Positions 35,166 to 44,149 are shown, counted from the first letter of the stretch. The stretch: 64,000 nt of DNA from JAGOMX01 sp041738135 (GCA_041738135.1 JBGSQK010000058.1:1-64000), one strand, 5' to 3'. Program-made: numbers and translations. Notes: generated from the sequence alone by a model not told the origin.

Positions 35166-35194
35166 TTTATGCGCAAATTTGTTGCGAAAGTCAA
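35166..35194 (-). promoter_or_regulatory. Promoter of tRNA-Gln and probably the downstream three genes
   Basis: TTGACT (35189-35194) and CATAAA (35166-35171) are separated by exactly 17 bases on the minus strand. Transcription would start about 15-20 bases before the tRNA. No terminator lies between the tRNA and the following coding region, so read-through into the sugar-phosphate transferase and znuCB is expected. Confidence 0.55.
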
Positions 35195-35252
35195 TAGGCA
35201 TATTACAAAAATGGCTAAATGTGGTATCATGTATAAAAAAGGAGCTCAGCTC

Positions 35253-36182
35253 ATGAAAATATTCTATAATCTATGTATAGCTTTAACATTGGTGACTGGA
35301 ATGTCTGATACTCTTTACAGTAATGCACTGGCATTTGGCCATAGAGGTTGCAGGAATCTGCTTCCTGAGAACACCATGGCTGGATTTAAGCATGCCCTTG
35401 AAATGGGCGCGGATGGTGTTGAGTTAGATGTGCATTTGACAAAGGATGGCCACGTCATAGTGCATCATGACTATATCTTGCATTCGAGCTTGGTAAGAAC
35501 TGCTTCTGGAAGCTGGGTGCCTAATTTCAGCGATCCCATCCACTCCCTAACGCTTGAGGAGCTCAAATCCCATCGCTTAGGAAAGATAAAGCCAAATACC
35601 TTGTATGCCTTTCTGCATCAACGGGCAAAAAGGGCTCAGAATGCAGAGGATGAAGAAATACCTACCCTTGGCGAAGTTCTTGAAATGACAAAAGAATATC
35701 CCAACACAAGAGTGCTTATTGAAATCAAGACCAACCCAACGACACCAGAACTTTCATCTGATCCTGAGTTGTTATCACAAGCTGTGGTAAAGGTAATAAA
35801 TGAATCGGAAGTTAAGGATCGATGCACGATCTTAGCTTTTGATGCCCAAGTCCTCAGACACATAAAGGCGCTCGACCAAGAATTACCGATTTTTCTTAAT
35901 CAAATGCCCCATAAAGATAGCAAATCCCCTTATTACGCGGGATATGATTTAAAAGACTTCAAAGGATCAGCACCAGCCATGATTGCCAAGATGGGCGCCA
36001 ATGGATGGTCAGCTCTATACAAACAGCTGAACGCGGAAAACGTTAAGGAGGCACATGATCTCGGGTTAAAGGTTTATGCCTGGACTGTAAATTCTCCAAA
36101 AGAAATGAAACGGCTGTTAAATATAGGAGTGGATGGTATTATCAGCGATCGACCTGATTTATTGCTGCAAAAGCTCAGATGA
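35253..36182 (+). CDS. Exported glycerophosphodiester phosphodiesterase
   Basis: The roughly 309-residue protein has an N-terminal signal peptide (about residues 1-24) and a GDPD TIM-barrel beginning AFGHRGCRNLLPENT. The metal/catalytic residues are visible: HRG, Glu of PEN, ELDVHLTKDGHVIVHHD, and LIEIKTN. It hydrolyses glycerophosphodiesters such as glycerophosphocholine to glycerol-3-phosphate and an alcohol, in the periplasm. The ATG at 35253 has AAGGAG 8 bases upstream; longer in-frame starts to 35163 would place it across the divergent tRNA promoter. A host-associated bacterium could use it to harvest host lipid breakdown products. Confidence 0.92.
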   Translation: MKIFYNLCIALTLVTGMSDTLYSNALAFGHRGCRNLLPENTMAGFKHALEMGADGVELDVHLTKDGHVIVHHDYILHSSLVRTASGSWVPNFSDPIHSLTLEELKSHRLGKIKPNTLYAFLHQRAKRAQNAEDEEIPTLGEVLEMTKEYPNTRVLIEIKTNPTTPELSSDPELLSQAVVKVINESEVKDRCTILAFDAQVLRHIKALDQELPIFLNQMPHKDSKSPYYAGYDLKDFKGSAPAMIAKMGANGWSALYKQLNAENVKEAHDLGLKVYAWTVNSPKEMKRLLNIGVDGIISDRPDLLLQKLR

Positions 36183-36709
36183 AAAGAACCCCCATATAAA
36201 TATCACTCATCAACCCGAAGTTCACATGTACCTTCCTTTTTTGCAATGGTTTTTACCAGTAGAAAACGCACCTAAAAGTTAAATGAAGTACAGTATAGGA
36301 ACAAAACCAATGGCATTCGTTCCGGGACATCCTTTCAAACGCGGATATTGAACCCAAGAAGTTTAAAGCGTTTTAATAGTAATAGTATGCCAAAAACACC
36401 TGAATTAGATACTTTGCTGAGTATCAGGTCAACGAGCCAGCCCCAACCGAAGAAGCGGTTCAAAATAACTTCGCTCAAATATTGCTTTGGCGGCTAACGT
36501 GCCTGGCACCCTTTCGATTTTGCGGAAATACATCGGTCAATGGGCACTTTGGCTACGATTATGACAAAGTTTGAATCCAAAAGATTTCGCAATTCAGCAA
36601 TTATATACTTCGTTTCTGAATGAACTGTTTTTAAAGTTAATAAAATGAAAAGATTTGTGTGTTAATAATCTTAAATGAGAAGTTTGATACTTAAGAGTCA
36701 GGGCAATGG
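36183..36709 (+). other. 527-base gap without an intact gene
   Basis: No open frame of useful length, RNA gene or clear repeat is visible. Some short stretches read like broken coding sequence (for example around 36318-36380 and 36520-36575), with stops between them in every frame. It may be the remains of a decayed gene. A promoter for the oxidase at 36710 should lie near its A+T-rich right end, but I cannot point to one with confidence. Confidence 0.35.
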
Positions 36710-37984
36710 ATGAAAATGAATATCATCAATAAACGAATGTCAGATATTCTTTATGAAGGTATGGCAGGCTATAAACCCAAAGTCCCTTTGCGACTCGATA
36801 AACTCGAAGACATTGCTCGCAAATATATCCCAATAGGTCCATTTGCGTACATCTCAGGAGGAGCAGGTAGGGAAGATATTGTCAAGAAAAACCATGAGGA
36901 TTTTTTAAAATGGGCTATTGTTCCAAGAATGTTAACAGACGTATCTGAATGCGATACCACCACTATACTTTTCGGCAAAAAGCATAATTATCCATTTATT
37001 CTCAGTCCGGTTGGGGCTATTGATCTTGCGAATCCAGCTGCAGAACCAGCCGTGGGAAGGGCTGCAAGTTCAGAAGGTATTGCAATGGCTTTTTCCAATC
37101 AAGCCTCAACGCCTATGGAAGACGTGGCATCCCAAATGGGGAATTCTACAAGATGGTATCAAATCTATATGACGAATTCTGACGAATTAAACCTCAGCCT
37201 AATCCGTCGAGCCGAATCTTGTGGATGCAGTGCCTTGCTCGTAACGGTCGATACAAAAACATTCGGCTGGCGAACGGCTGATTTAGATATAGCGTATTCT
37301 GCTGCCCAATCATATAGCGGTATAGCTCAGTTTACTAGCGATCCTGTTTTCCAAAGACTTTTAGACGAGTATATTTCGTCAGTTCAAAATGGACCGCAAC
37401 CTAAAATTACCCCTACACTTTTATACAATTTTATACGAATGGCTTGGTATGCTCCGGGAAGTTTTTTCTCAAACCTAATCTCCAGGCGCCCAGTACATGG
37501 ATTGACTTTGGCTCAACAGTTGATGGCCACGCCTTATTTGAAATGGGAAGATATCGCTAATTTAAAAAATCAGACCAAACTTCCAGTCATCGTTAAAGGA
37601 ATTCTGGATCCAAGCGATGCTCAAAAAGCAATCGATCATGGACTTGATGGTATCATCGTTTCCAATCACGGTGGTCGTCAGCTAAGTTCATGCATAACGG
37701 CCATTGATGCTCTAGCCGCCATTGCAGAAGTTGCAAAAGGCAAAATCCCTATCCTGATGGATAGCGGCATACGCGGCGGTGCAGACGTTTTCAAAGCCAT
37801 AGCTCTAGGTGCTGACGCAGTATTGATCGGCAGGCCTTACATATATGGCCTAGCTATTGCCGGCGAAGAAGGAGTTAGGGAAGTCATTCAAAACGTAAAA
37901 GCAGAATTTGAAATCACTATGTTGCTTTCCGGCTGCATATCAATGTCTGACATTACCCGAGATAAGCTTTTAAAAGTAAAATGA
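36710..37984 (+). CDS. FMN-dependent alpha-hydroxy-acid oxidase/dehydrogenase
   Basis: The 424-residue protein belongs to the LldD/glycolate oxidase family. FMN-barrel landmarks are SPVGAIDLANP, YQIYMTNSDE, TVDTKTFGWR, the catalytic His-Arg block SNHGGRQL, DSGIRGGADVFKA and DAVLIGRPYIYG. It oxidises an L-2-hydroxy acid such as lactate to the 2-keto acid. After NHGGRQL most relatives have Asp, here Ser, so substrate choice may differ. No membrane-anchoring basic loop is obvious. It lies 53 bases before an SDR gene on the same strand, and together they may form a small oxidoreductase operon. Confidence 0.87.
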   Translation: MKMNIINKRMSDILYEGMAGYKPKVPLRLDKLEDIARKYIPIGPFAYISGGAGREDIVKKNHEDFLKWAIVPRMLTDVSECDTTTILFGKKHNYPFILSPVGAIDLANPAAEPAVGRAASSEGIAMAFSNQASTPMEDVASQMGNSTRWYQIYMTNSDELNLSLIRRAESCGCSALLVTVDTKTFGWRTADLDIAYSAAQSYSGIAQFTSDPVFQRLLDEYISSVQNGPQPKITPTLLYNFIRMAWYAPGSFFSNLISRRPVHGLTLAQQLMATPYLKWEDIANLKNQTKLPVIVKGILDPSDAQKAIDHGLDGIIVSNHGGRQLSSCITAIDALAAIAEVAKGKIPILMDSGIRGGADVFKAIALGADAVLIGRPYIYGLAIAGEEGVREVIQNVKAEFEITMLLSGCISMSDITRDKLLKVK

Positions 37985-38037
37985 TGGACAGATATAAGAA
38001 ATTAGAAACTCTATTGAAAACATATAGGAAATAAGCC

Positions 38038-38784
38038 ATGAATTTGACTATTAAAGGAAAAAGAGCATTGATAATGGGGGCTTCTCGTGGCTTGGGTTTT
38101 GCGGTTGCCAAGGAATTGGCTGCTGAGGGGGTGATCACCGCTATATGTTCTAGTAATAAAGAAAATATTGAGAGAGCAGCCCAGGAAATTGGGGCAGTGC
38201 CATTTCAGGCCGATCTTTCAAAACCAGATGTTGCTAAAAAACTAGTAGCCGATGTGATTGCCAAACTTGGGGGTATCGATATATTAGTGGTAAACAATGG
38301 AGGTCCAGTCGGGACAACTTTCGACACCTCTTCGGACAATTTATGGCGTGAAGCTTTTGAGGCTTTATTCATGACGACCGTAGATTCCGTTCGCGCTTGC
38401 TTGCCTGGAATGAAGAATAACGGCTGGGGACGAATTATGGTTATTACATCAGTGGCGGCTAAAGAACCTCTTGCTAACCTTATTTTATCTAACTCGCTTC
38501 GAGCAGGTATACATGGTTTAGTCAATTCCATGAGCAAAGAATTTGCCAAATTTGGGATCACGGTAAACGCTATAATGCCTGGCGTTATCATGACGGAACG
38601 TATTTCCTATGCTTTTAAAAAATTGAATGTAACAGAAGAGCAAGCCACAGCAAATATACCTGCTGGGCGGGTGGGACAACCGGAAGAGCTGGCTGCACTT
38701 GTGACATTCCTTGCATCAGAGCGTGCGAGTTATATCACTGGCCAAGCTATAGCAGTTGATGGGGGCATGTCGCACTCGATATAA
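38038..38784 (+). CDS. Short-chain dehydrogenase/reductase
   Basis: The 248-residue classical-type SDR has the nucleotide loop MGASRGLG, NNGG in place of the usual NNAG, a Ser in VITSVAAKEP, and the C-terminal family end ASYITGQAIAVDGGM. The usual catalytic Tyr-x-x-x-Lys is not evident: where it is expected the sequence reads SNSLRAGIHG. This gives a Ser/Arg variant like some divergent SDRs. An AGGA site lies before the ATG. It is probably cotranscribed with the hydroxy-acid oxidase. The substrate is unknown; annotation as FabG-like would be over-specific. Confidence 0.85.
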   Translation: MNLTIKGKRALIMGASRGLGFAVAKELAAEGVITAICSSNKENIERAAQEIGAVPFQADLSKPDVAKKLVADVIAKLGGIDILVVNNGGPVGTTFDTSSDNLWREAFEALFMTTVDSVRACLPGMKNNGWGRIMVITSVAAKEPLANLILSNSLRAGIHGLVNSMSKEFAKFGITVNAIMPGVIMTERISYAFKKLNVTEEQATANIPAGRVGQPEELAALVTFLASERASYITGQAIAVDGGMSHSI

Positions 38785-39222
38785 GTACTGATTGAATAAT
38801 TGTCAAGGCATCTGATGCTATATACCTAAATCATGCGTTATTGGGCTTAACGGTTGTTTTTGAGCAAATTTATGTGGATATGCAAAAGGGATTTTTTCCG
38901 ATCTTTTTTCTCTATCCCCGATCTGCCTGTTTGAGGAATAGTTGGTTGAAGAGGATACCAGCCATGGCAACCGAGAACTATCCACTGTGTAAATGCAGGC
39001 TACCCGACGAATTGACCAAGTCTCGTGATCGAAACTCATCTCCTAGAAATGACATTTGTCCTTTAATGAAGGCAGAACAAATTTTAGAATGGGATTCACA
39101 CAGAAACAACACTCACCTATTTGAGATCGGAATCACCAATTAGTTCTTGCAACAAAATTATAGTTTATAACCCAATATAGATCCTAGGGTGATTAGATAA
39201 GAACGATTTCATTGACTCAGCA
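38785..39222 (+). other. 438-base gap without a supported gene
   Basis: A 100-codon open frame (38841-39143, plus) and a 73-codon frame on the other strand cross this stretch. Neither has a convincing ribosome-binding site, a signal peptide or a recognisable family. I see no hairpin terminator or repeat. I treat it as non-coding or decayed DNA. Confidence 0.3.
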
Positions 39223-39900
39223 CTAATACATTAATTTAAACAAAACGATAGCTCCCACTGCCATTGCCCAATAGGTGATGAACATATTCGGTCCAGCTAA
39301 ATGAACAGTATTGATGGACTTGATTGATAATGCTAATACCGGATCCAGCCGTTCCATTTCTTTGAGTCTTTTGTTAGGCAGCTCCAGTTTATAATATGCA
39401 ATGAGAGATGCTATACAATCCCTAAGAAGGGTTGGGTCATTCTCAAGATTGAGGCTGTACAAATTTACTATATTTTCTTCAGACAGCACATAGGCTTTAA
39501 AGGCGCCGCACAGATCTGCAAGCAATTTCATCTCGTAAGATTCCACAGGAGGTTTTACGAGCGTTATCAAAAGAAGCGTTTTTGTAAATTGTACAACATG
39601 ATAAGCAAAATTATCGGTGGAAACGTTATCAAGTTCGCAAGCCCTCAATTTTTCTGCATATTTAACCTTTATCTCGACTATTATGGGTTCATTGAAAAAA
39701 CCTTTAAATGACCGAGCCACAGGATTCTGTTCTTTCCGAGGCAAGACCCTTCTCTCTTGCATTATAATTAGCTGTTCTCCTAGATCCAATTTAAGGTGAT
39801 TTTTGATTCTTCCGACAAGCTGTTCCTCATCTACAAAAGTAGCTCCTGAAGGGGTTGTGAGGAAAAATGCGGTCAAGCAAATTGAAATGATATAACTCAT
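39223..39900 (-). CDS. Exported protein with C-terminal membrane anchor, unknown function
   Basis: The 225-residue protein has an N-terminal signal peptide (about residues 1-20) and one hydrophobic helix at its extreme C-terminus (about 208-224), so it should be tail-anchored with its body outside the cytoplasm. The body is helical and charged with three to four cysteines. I do not recognise a family. It lies among other minus-strand exported unknowns (40008-41227), suggesting a lineage-specific accessory locus. Confidence 0.6.
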   Translation of the reverse strand: MSYIISICLTAFFLTTPSGATFVDEEQLVGRIKNHLKLDLGEQLIIMQERRVLPRKEQNPVARSFKGFFNEPIIVEIKVKYAEKLRACELDNVSTDNFAYHVVQFTKTLLLITLVKPPVESYEMKLLADLCGAFKAYVLSEENIVNLYSLNLENDPTLLRDCIASLIAYYKLELPNKRLKEMERLDPVLALSIKSINTVHLAGPNMFITYWAMAVGAIVLFKLMY

Positions 39901-40007
39901 GCTGTATTCTCATTGAATATGATTTCCAGCATGCCAGATAATTCAATATGGGTAAATAGAGGTTATAGGCAAACGTCCCCCTATTATGATGTTTTGAAAC
40001 ATATCCT

Positions 40008-40268
40008 CTACTTATCAGTAAAAGATACCACCATTTTTTCGTGTATTTTCAAAACTTGGTCTATGAGAGGACGTAATGTCGCATAACTTTGTTCATGCCA
40101 TTCACCACCTTTTTCTGCTTTTGCAAAACAGTCATAGCGCCACATCTGGGGTGGAAAGGTATAGCAATGGACGCCATATCTTTGTACACAATTATCATCA
40201 ATTATTTTGCATGTAAAACTACACAGATGTATGGGGTCGTAGGTATTGTGAATGGGTGAACATTGCAT
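40008..40268 (-). pseudogene. Frame-shifted 3' continuation of the exported PRTase-like gene
   Basis: An 86-codon frame overlaps the end of the gene at 40202-41227 by 67 bases. Its residues from about 15 onward (CSFTCKIIDDNCVQRYG..., then LRPLIDQVLKIHEKMVV) look like ordinary coding sequence but lack a start signal of their own. The simplest reading is that the upstream gene once continued into this frame and a single-base insertion or deletion near 40210-40268 split it. An independent small gene or a sequencing error are the alternatives. Confidence 0.45.
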
Positions 40269-41227
40269 GTTTCATCAGCCTTAAACTCTATTCGTTTAGC
40301 ATTTCGATCATAGATCCAAGGATCTTTGGATGTACGGGGCGGGGCTATCAAAATATGCATAGAATAGACAAATTCTGATAGTGCCATAAAATGGAGTTGC
40401 GGCATGCCCAATGCCCTCTCCCGACAAAATGTTTTTAATAGACGCCGCCAACCACTCAGTCCGCCACCCGTTGTAATAACATCCACTACGATAATCTTCT
40501 TATAGAGCTGCAGTTGCTTCATAGCCATGTAGCCCTTGTAAAAATCCATCTTGTCGGGTGTCACCATGTTGCGGATAATTTCCTTTTCAAGGGGATATAA
40601 AGATCTATCACGTTTGCTTAAGGTATCCGCATTGCCAGAATAGTTCATGTGAATAAGATTAAGATTTCGATCCTTCGGTTTCCTAAGCTGAATGCGCTCC
40701 ATGGCAAGCTGGATTAAACATGGCGTGCGACCCAAAAACAAAACACAGGTCCTTTCGGGATCAGGAATGTCCATATTTTGAATTGAGTGATGTATTTGCT
40801 CGGCTGCAAGTGTTATGTCTTCCAAAACCTTCATATCAAATGCGTTATCTATCTTTCTTGAGAAGTACATTTGATAAAATGGCGAAAGTTTCCCCATGCC
40901 CTTTTTTTCTAAGGACAAATGCTGCTGTTCAAAGAGGTGGAGTGTTGCACATTCTTTATCGCCGAGTCTTACAGCTGGGGCTTCAAAAAATCCATTTTTA
41001 AGATAAGCCTCTTGATAGGCTGACATACAGCGATCGCTCGGAACCTTACTCATCTTTAATGTCTCTTCATGATTGTCGATTACAAGCAAAGCTGCAGCTT
41101 TCTCTCGGAGCTCAGGATATTTTTCAAACAAAAAGCTGTGGGTATCTGGTTTCGAGGACGATAGGCATGTACTGCTAAGGGAAGCCACCAGCATGAATGC
41201 TAATACAAATATTTTTTTGATGTTCAT
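40202..41227 (-). CDS. Exported protein with phosphoribosyltransferase-like motif, unknown function
   Basis: The 341-residue protein has a clear signal peptide (about residues 1-24). A central part (about 165-285) resembles a phosphoribosyltransferase core: VLFLGRTPCLIQLAMERI, NLIHMNYSG, and KIIVVDVITTGGGLSG, which is like the PRPP loop VVDDVITTGGT but with one acidic residue missing. A secreted enzyme of that type would be unusual. Similarity is by eye only. The C-terminus may be truncated by a frameshift, since a coding-like frame continues to 40008. Confidence 0.55.
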   Translation of the reverse strand: MNIKKIFVLAFMLVASLSSTCLSSSKPDTHSFLFEKYPELREKAAALLVIDNHEETLKMSKVPSDRCMSAYQEAYLKNGFFEAPAVRLGDKECATLHLFEQQHLSLEKKGMGKLSPFYQMYFSRKIDNAFDMKVLEDITLAAEQIHHSIQNMDIPDPERTCVLFLGRTPCLIQLAMERIQLRKPKDRNLNLIHMNYSGNADTLSKRDRSLYPLEKEIIRNMVTPDKMDFYKGYMAMKQLQLYKKIIVVDVITTGGGLSGWRRLLKTFCRERALGMPQLHFMALSEFVYSMHILIAPPRTSKDPWIYDRNAKRIEFKADETCNVHPFTIPTTPYICVVLHAK

Positions 41228-41576
41228 TTAAATTTGCTCACATACTCAAACATGCAAATATTAAAGACATTTCATATACATATATCACGTAACGGTCAAC
41301 TTATTAATCTAGAGCCGATTTGATTTTAGAGCCCATCATTCATAGAAATATTGTCTAATATCCTTTTGTGCGGGCTAGCTTTCTTCCTCCACCCCGATCC
41401 CCCTACCAGAAATATGCGTCTTCGGAACTCGATGAGGTTTTTGACAGACTTTTGAAGAATGAAAAAAAGGGGAATTTTATACAGTGTTCAATTAACTTAG
41501 GTTGCATGGATGTAGTAAACAAAAGAATATTATGCAAGAGGACAATGCGTTTTAATAAAGCAAGATGCGATCATTC
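41228..41576 (+). other. 349-base gap without a supported gene
   Basis: The left part is the A+T-rich upstream region of the exported gene starting at 41227. A 90-codon plus-strand frame (41368-41640) runs into the opposite gene and has no ribosome-binding site or recognisable product. No terminator or repeat is seen. Confidence 0.3.
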
Positions 41577-41954
41577 TTATTTATTCTGTGAATCCCATGC
41601 TGCAATAGCCCCGTTAATATTGGCAAATAATTTCACCTGATTACTTAATCCTATGAGTGGAGATAATCCAACCAATAAATTTTCTATGTCCTGTTTGGTG
41701 TAACCAGCAGCCAATAAAGCGAACACACCCGCAGACAGATCATTCCCCATACCTAGCAAACAAGAAAAATGTGAAGCCGCAAAAGTTTGTCTGTCAAATT
41801 GTGTTTTTGCGCGCCCGACGCATTCTCCATATCCCCATTCGATGTCGTCTTTGACGTAATTTGCTGGTAACTTCATGACTGAATCAAGCACTAAATCTGC
41901 AGCTTGTCCGTAGTATTCTTTCAGAATTTTAATACCTTCTTCGTATTTATCCAT
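41577..41954 (-). CDS. Carboxymuconolactone-decarboxylase-like small protein
   Basis: The 125-residue helical protein begins MDKYEEGIKILKEYYG and has a central helix with RQTFAASHFSCLLGMGN, then GVFALLAAGYTKQDIENLL. This order resembles the CMD/AhpD fold, but the redox CxxC-xxx-H motif of AhpD is absent and only one Cys stands in the helix. I would treat the family call as tentative. It has no signal peptide and no evident operon partner. Confidence 0.5.
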   Translation of the reverse strand: MDKYEEGIKILKEYYGQAADLVLDSVMKLPANYVKDDIEWGYGECVGRAKTQFDRQTFAASHFSCLLGMGNDLSAGVFALLAAGYTKQDIENLLVGLSPLIGLSNQVKLFANINGAIAAWDSQNK

Positions 41955-42084
41955 CTTTATCCTAGTCTATATTTTTTAATTTTGTTTAAACTTACATGAC
42001 GAAATTGTGCAAAGCAAGAATCTTTTGATGAATCATTAGCAACCACAATCATGTGTATTGAAACTATTACCTGCATAACTAAAG

Positions 42085-42098
42085 ATACCACGTGGTAT
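42085..42098. promoter_or_regulatory. 14-bp perfect palindrome, possible operator
   Basis: The sequence ATACCACGTGGTAT at 42085-42098 is its own reverse complement. It lies in a 285-base A+T-rich gap between divergent genes, about 140 bases before ppx/gppA and 130 bases before the gene at 41954. A dimeric regulator site is possible; nothing else supports it. Confidence 0.25.
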
Positions 42099-42239
42099 TC
42101 AACATCATCATTAAAACATGCAATCCTTCAGTACGTTTAAACAGGGGAAAGAGATTATACCGAAAATAAACAGTCACTTACATTAATTATTTCAACTGGA
42201 CTTCTGATTCTCATGTTTGCGTGATATGCTTTAATTAAG

Positions 42240-43223
42240 ATGGACAGATTACAAAAGAAATTTGATAAAGCAGGTCACCATAAGGACCACATTGCTGCTA
42301 TCGATTTGGGCAGCAACACTTGTCGTTTGCTAGTCGCAAGGCCGGAAGAAAATAATTACAAGGTGGTCGATTCTTTTTCTCGCGTGGTTCGTTTGGGTTC
42401 AGGCATTAAAAGTTCAGGTGTATTATCGGAAGAAGCTATCCTAAGAAGCATTGAAGCTCTTAAAGTTTGCGCCACAAAGTTGGACAAATATTCCATAAGA
42501 AAAATTAGAGCTGTGGCGACTGAGGCTTGTCGGCAGGCCAACAATCAAAATGAATTTGTAAAGCGTGTGCAACGGGAAACGGGTATCGAACTGGAAGTTA
42601 TATCCGAATTTGAAGAGGCACGATTGGCCCTTAAAGGTTGTACGGGCCTTGTGAACAACAATTATAAATATGTTCTAGGCTTTGACATTGGCGGCTGCAG
42701 CACTGAAGTCATGTGGGCTATGAATGGCGAAAACGGCAATAAAAAAGTTATCGACTGGATTTCCATCCCTTATGGTGTTGTAAGCGTGGTTGATGCATGC
42801 GGCGGGGATTCTCTTGCATTTTACGATGACATCCGGCAACGGATTGCGCAAGAGCTCAGCTCTATCCGCGATCACGCTCTGATAATGCGTGAGATTGAAA
42901 ACAATACCGTACAAACTATAGGCAGCTCAGGCACCACAACAACCATTGCAGCCATATATCTCAATCTAGTCCGTTACGACCGCAACAAGGTGGATGGCAC
43001 ATCCTTGCCTGTCAAAAGCCTTAATGACATTGCTAGTAAATTAAGAGGTATGTCCACGCGAGATCGTGCCGCTAATTCTTGCATTGGGCCAGGAAGAAGT
43101 GACGTAGTCATAGGCGGACTTGCTATTTTACAAGGAATCTGCGATACATGGCCTATAACAACTGTTACTGTGGCGGACCGCGGCGTAAGAGACGGTATAT
43201 TATCTGATATGTTGACCGAATAG
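42240..43223 (+). CDS. Ppx/GppA family phosphatase
   Basis: The 327-residue ASKHA-fold protein has the phosphate loops AAIDLGSNTCRLLVA and GFDIGGCSTEVMW and the adenosine-side loop GSSGTTTTIAAI. The family removes terminal phosphate from polyphosphate or converts pppGpp to ppGpp. It has only the two-domain catalytic core, without the C-terminal HD-like extension of the long enterobacterial enzymes. The gene precedes rlmE by 59 bases, a pairing common in alphaproteobacteria. Exopolyphosphatase versus guanosine pentaphosphatase activity cannot be told apart here. Confidence 0.92.
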   Translation: MDRLQKKFDKAGHHKDHIAAIDLGSNTCRLLVARPEENNYKVVDSFSRVVRLGSGIKSSGVLSEEAILRSIEALKVCATKLDKYSIRKIRAVATEACRQANNQNEFVKRVQRETGIELEVISEFEEARLALKGCTGLVNNNYKYVLGFDIGGCSTEVMWAMNGENGNKKVIDWISIPYGVVSVVDACGGDSLAFYDDIRQRIAQELSSIRDHALIMREIENNTVQTIGSSGTTTTIAAIYLNLVRYDRNKVDGTSLPVKSLNDIASKLRGMSTRDRAANSCIGPGRSDVVIGGLAILQGICDTWPITTVTVADRGVRDGILSDMLTE

Positions 43224-43282
43224 TATATTTGCTGTTAGATTGTCGTACAAATGCTTGAGATCTTTAATGAAAGTAGTGTTTA

Positions 43283-43981
43283 ATGAGTAAAAGTTCGAAC
43301 CCAACCGGTGGACGCCAACTGTCCGTTCGTTTAAAAACGGCTCGTGGACGCAAAACATCTTCCCAGCGCTGGTTGCAAAGACAACTCAACGATCCTTATG
43401 TGGCTAAATCCAAGGAACTTGGCTATCGCTCCCGTGCGGCCTTTAAGTTGATCGAGATGAATGAAAAGGTTAAATTTCTCAACCCTGGCAGTAGGGTAGT
43501 AGACTTGGGAGCCGCCCCTGGCGGTTGGACACAAGTTGCCATAGAGATTATTAAACCTCAGCTGACCAATGGATATGTATTAGGACTCGACTTGCAAGAG
43601 ATGGAACCCCTTGCGGGCGCAACTCTTCTGCACCTGGATTTCCTACAGGAAGATGCAGAAGAGATCGTCATCAAGGAACTGGGTGGCAAGCAAGCGGATG
43701 TGGTTCTCAGCGATATGGCTGCGTTTTCTACGGGGCACGCCCCCACAGATCACCTCAAGATCATGGCACTGGCCGAAACGGCCTTTTGTTTTGCGGAAAA
43801 AGTTTTGGCACCCGGCGGCACATTTTTGGCAAAGGTGTTGCAAGGTGGGACTGAGAACACTCTGTTAAATCGCCTCAAGCAGTCCTTCAAGATTGTAAAG
43901 CACCTGAAACCACCGTCGAGCCGGAAAGACTCCTCAGAGATGTATGTCATTGCGTTGGAGTTTAAGGGTAGAGCAGCTTAA
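43283..43981 (+). CDS. rlmE: 23S rRNA 2'-O-methyltransferase RlmE (FtsJ/RrmJ)
   Basis: The 232-residue SAM-dependent enzyme methylates U2552 in the A-loop of 23S rRNA. Family markers include SQRWLQRQLNDPYV, KSKELGYRSRAAFKLIEM, the SAM loop VDLGAAPGGWTQVA, DVVLSDMAAFSTGH and the catalytic Lys in FLAKVLQGG. The Lys-Asp-Lys-Glu type catalytic residues are all represented. A basic extension precedes the domain, as in alphaproteobacterial members. It follows the Ppx/GppA gene on the same strand and is probably cotranscribed. Confidence 0.95.
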   Translation: MSKSSNPTGGRQLSVRLKTARGRKTSSQRWLQRQLNDPYVAKSKELGYRSRAAFKLIEMNEKVKFLNPGSRVVDLGAAPGGWTQVAIEIIKPQLTNGYVLGLDLQEMEPLAGATLLHLDFLQEDAEEIVIKELGGKQADVVLSDMAAFSTGHAPTDHLKIMALAETAFCFAEKVLAPGGTFLAKVLQGGTENTLLNRLKQSFKIVKHLKPPSSRKDSSEMYVIALEFKGRAA

Positions 43982-44006
43982 AAGTACGCTATTCACCTCC
44001 ACCCAT

Positions 44007-44124
44007 GTCATTCCCGCGAAGGCGGGGATCCAGCACAATATGTGCACCAACGGTGCTCTGTAAAGCTATATTGAATCGATTCTCGATACTTATTGCGCTG
44101 GATCCCTGCCTTCGCGGGGACGAC
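44007..44124. repeat. Short palindromic repeat related to family B
   Basis: Arms of 28 bases (44007-44034 and 44097-44124) are inverted copies with three mismatches. Each contains the cccgcgaaggc-ggatccagc core known from intergenic palindromes in many proteobacteria. It shares ggatccagcac with the two longer family B copies. It lies just past the rlmE stop and could act as an RNA hairpin there. Confidence 0.75.
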
Positions 44125-44149
44125 AACTTGATTTTTCCTGCTCTGTCAA

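Noticed and set aside
38841..39143. 100-codon plus-strand frame
   Set aside because: No ribosome-binding site, no signal or family features, and overlapped by another frame on the opposite strand.
41368..41640. 90-codon plus-strand frame
   Set aside because: It runs into the end of the opposite CMD-like gene, has no ribosome-binding site and no recognisable product.
43331..43950. Several minus-strand frames of 62-67 codons
   Set aside because: They are antisense to rlmE and lack start signals.
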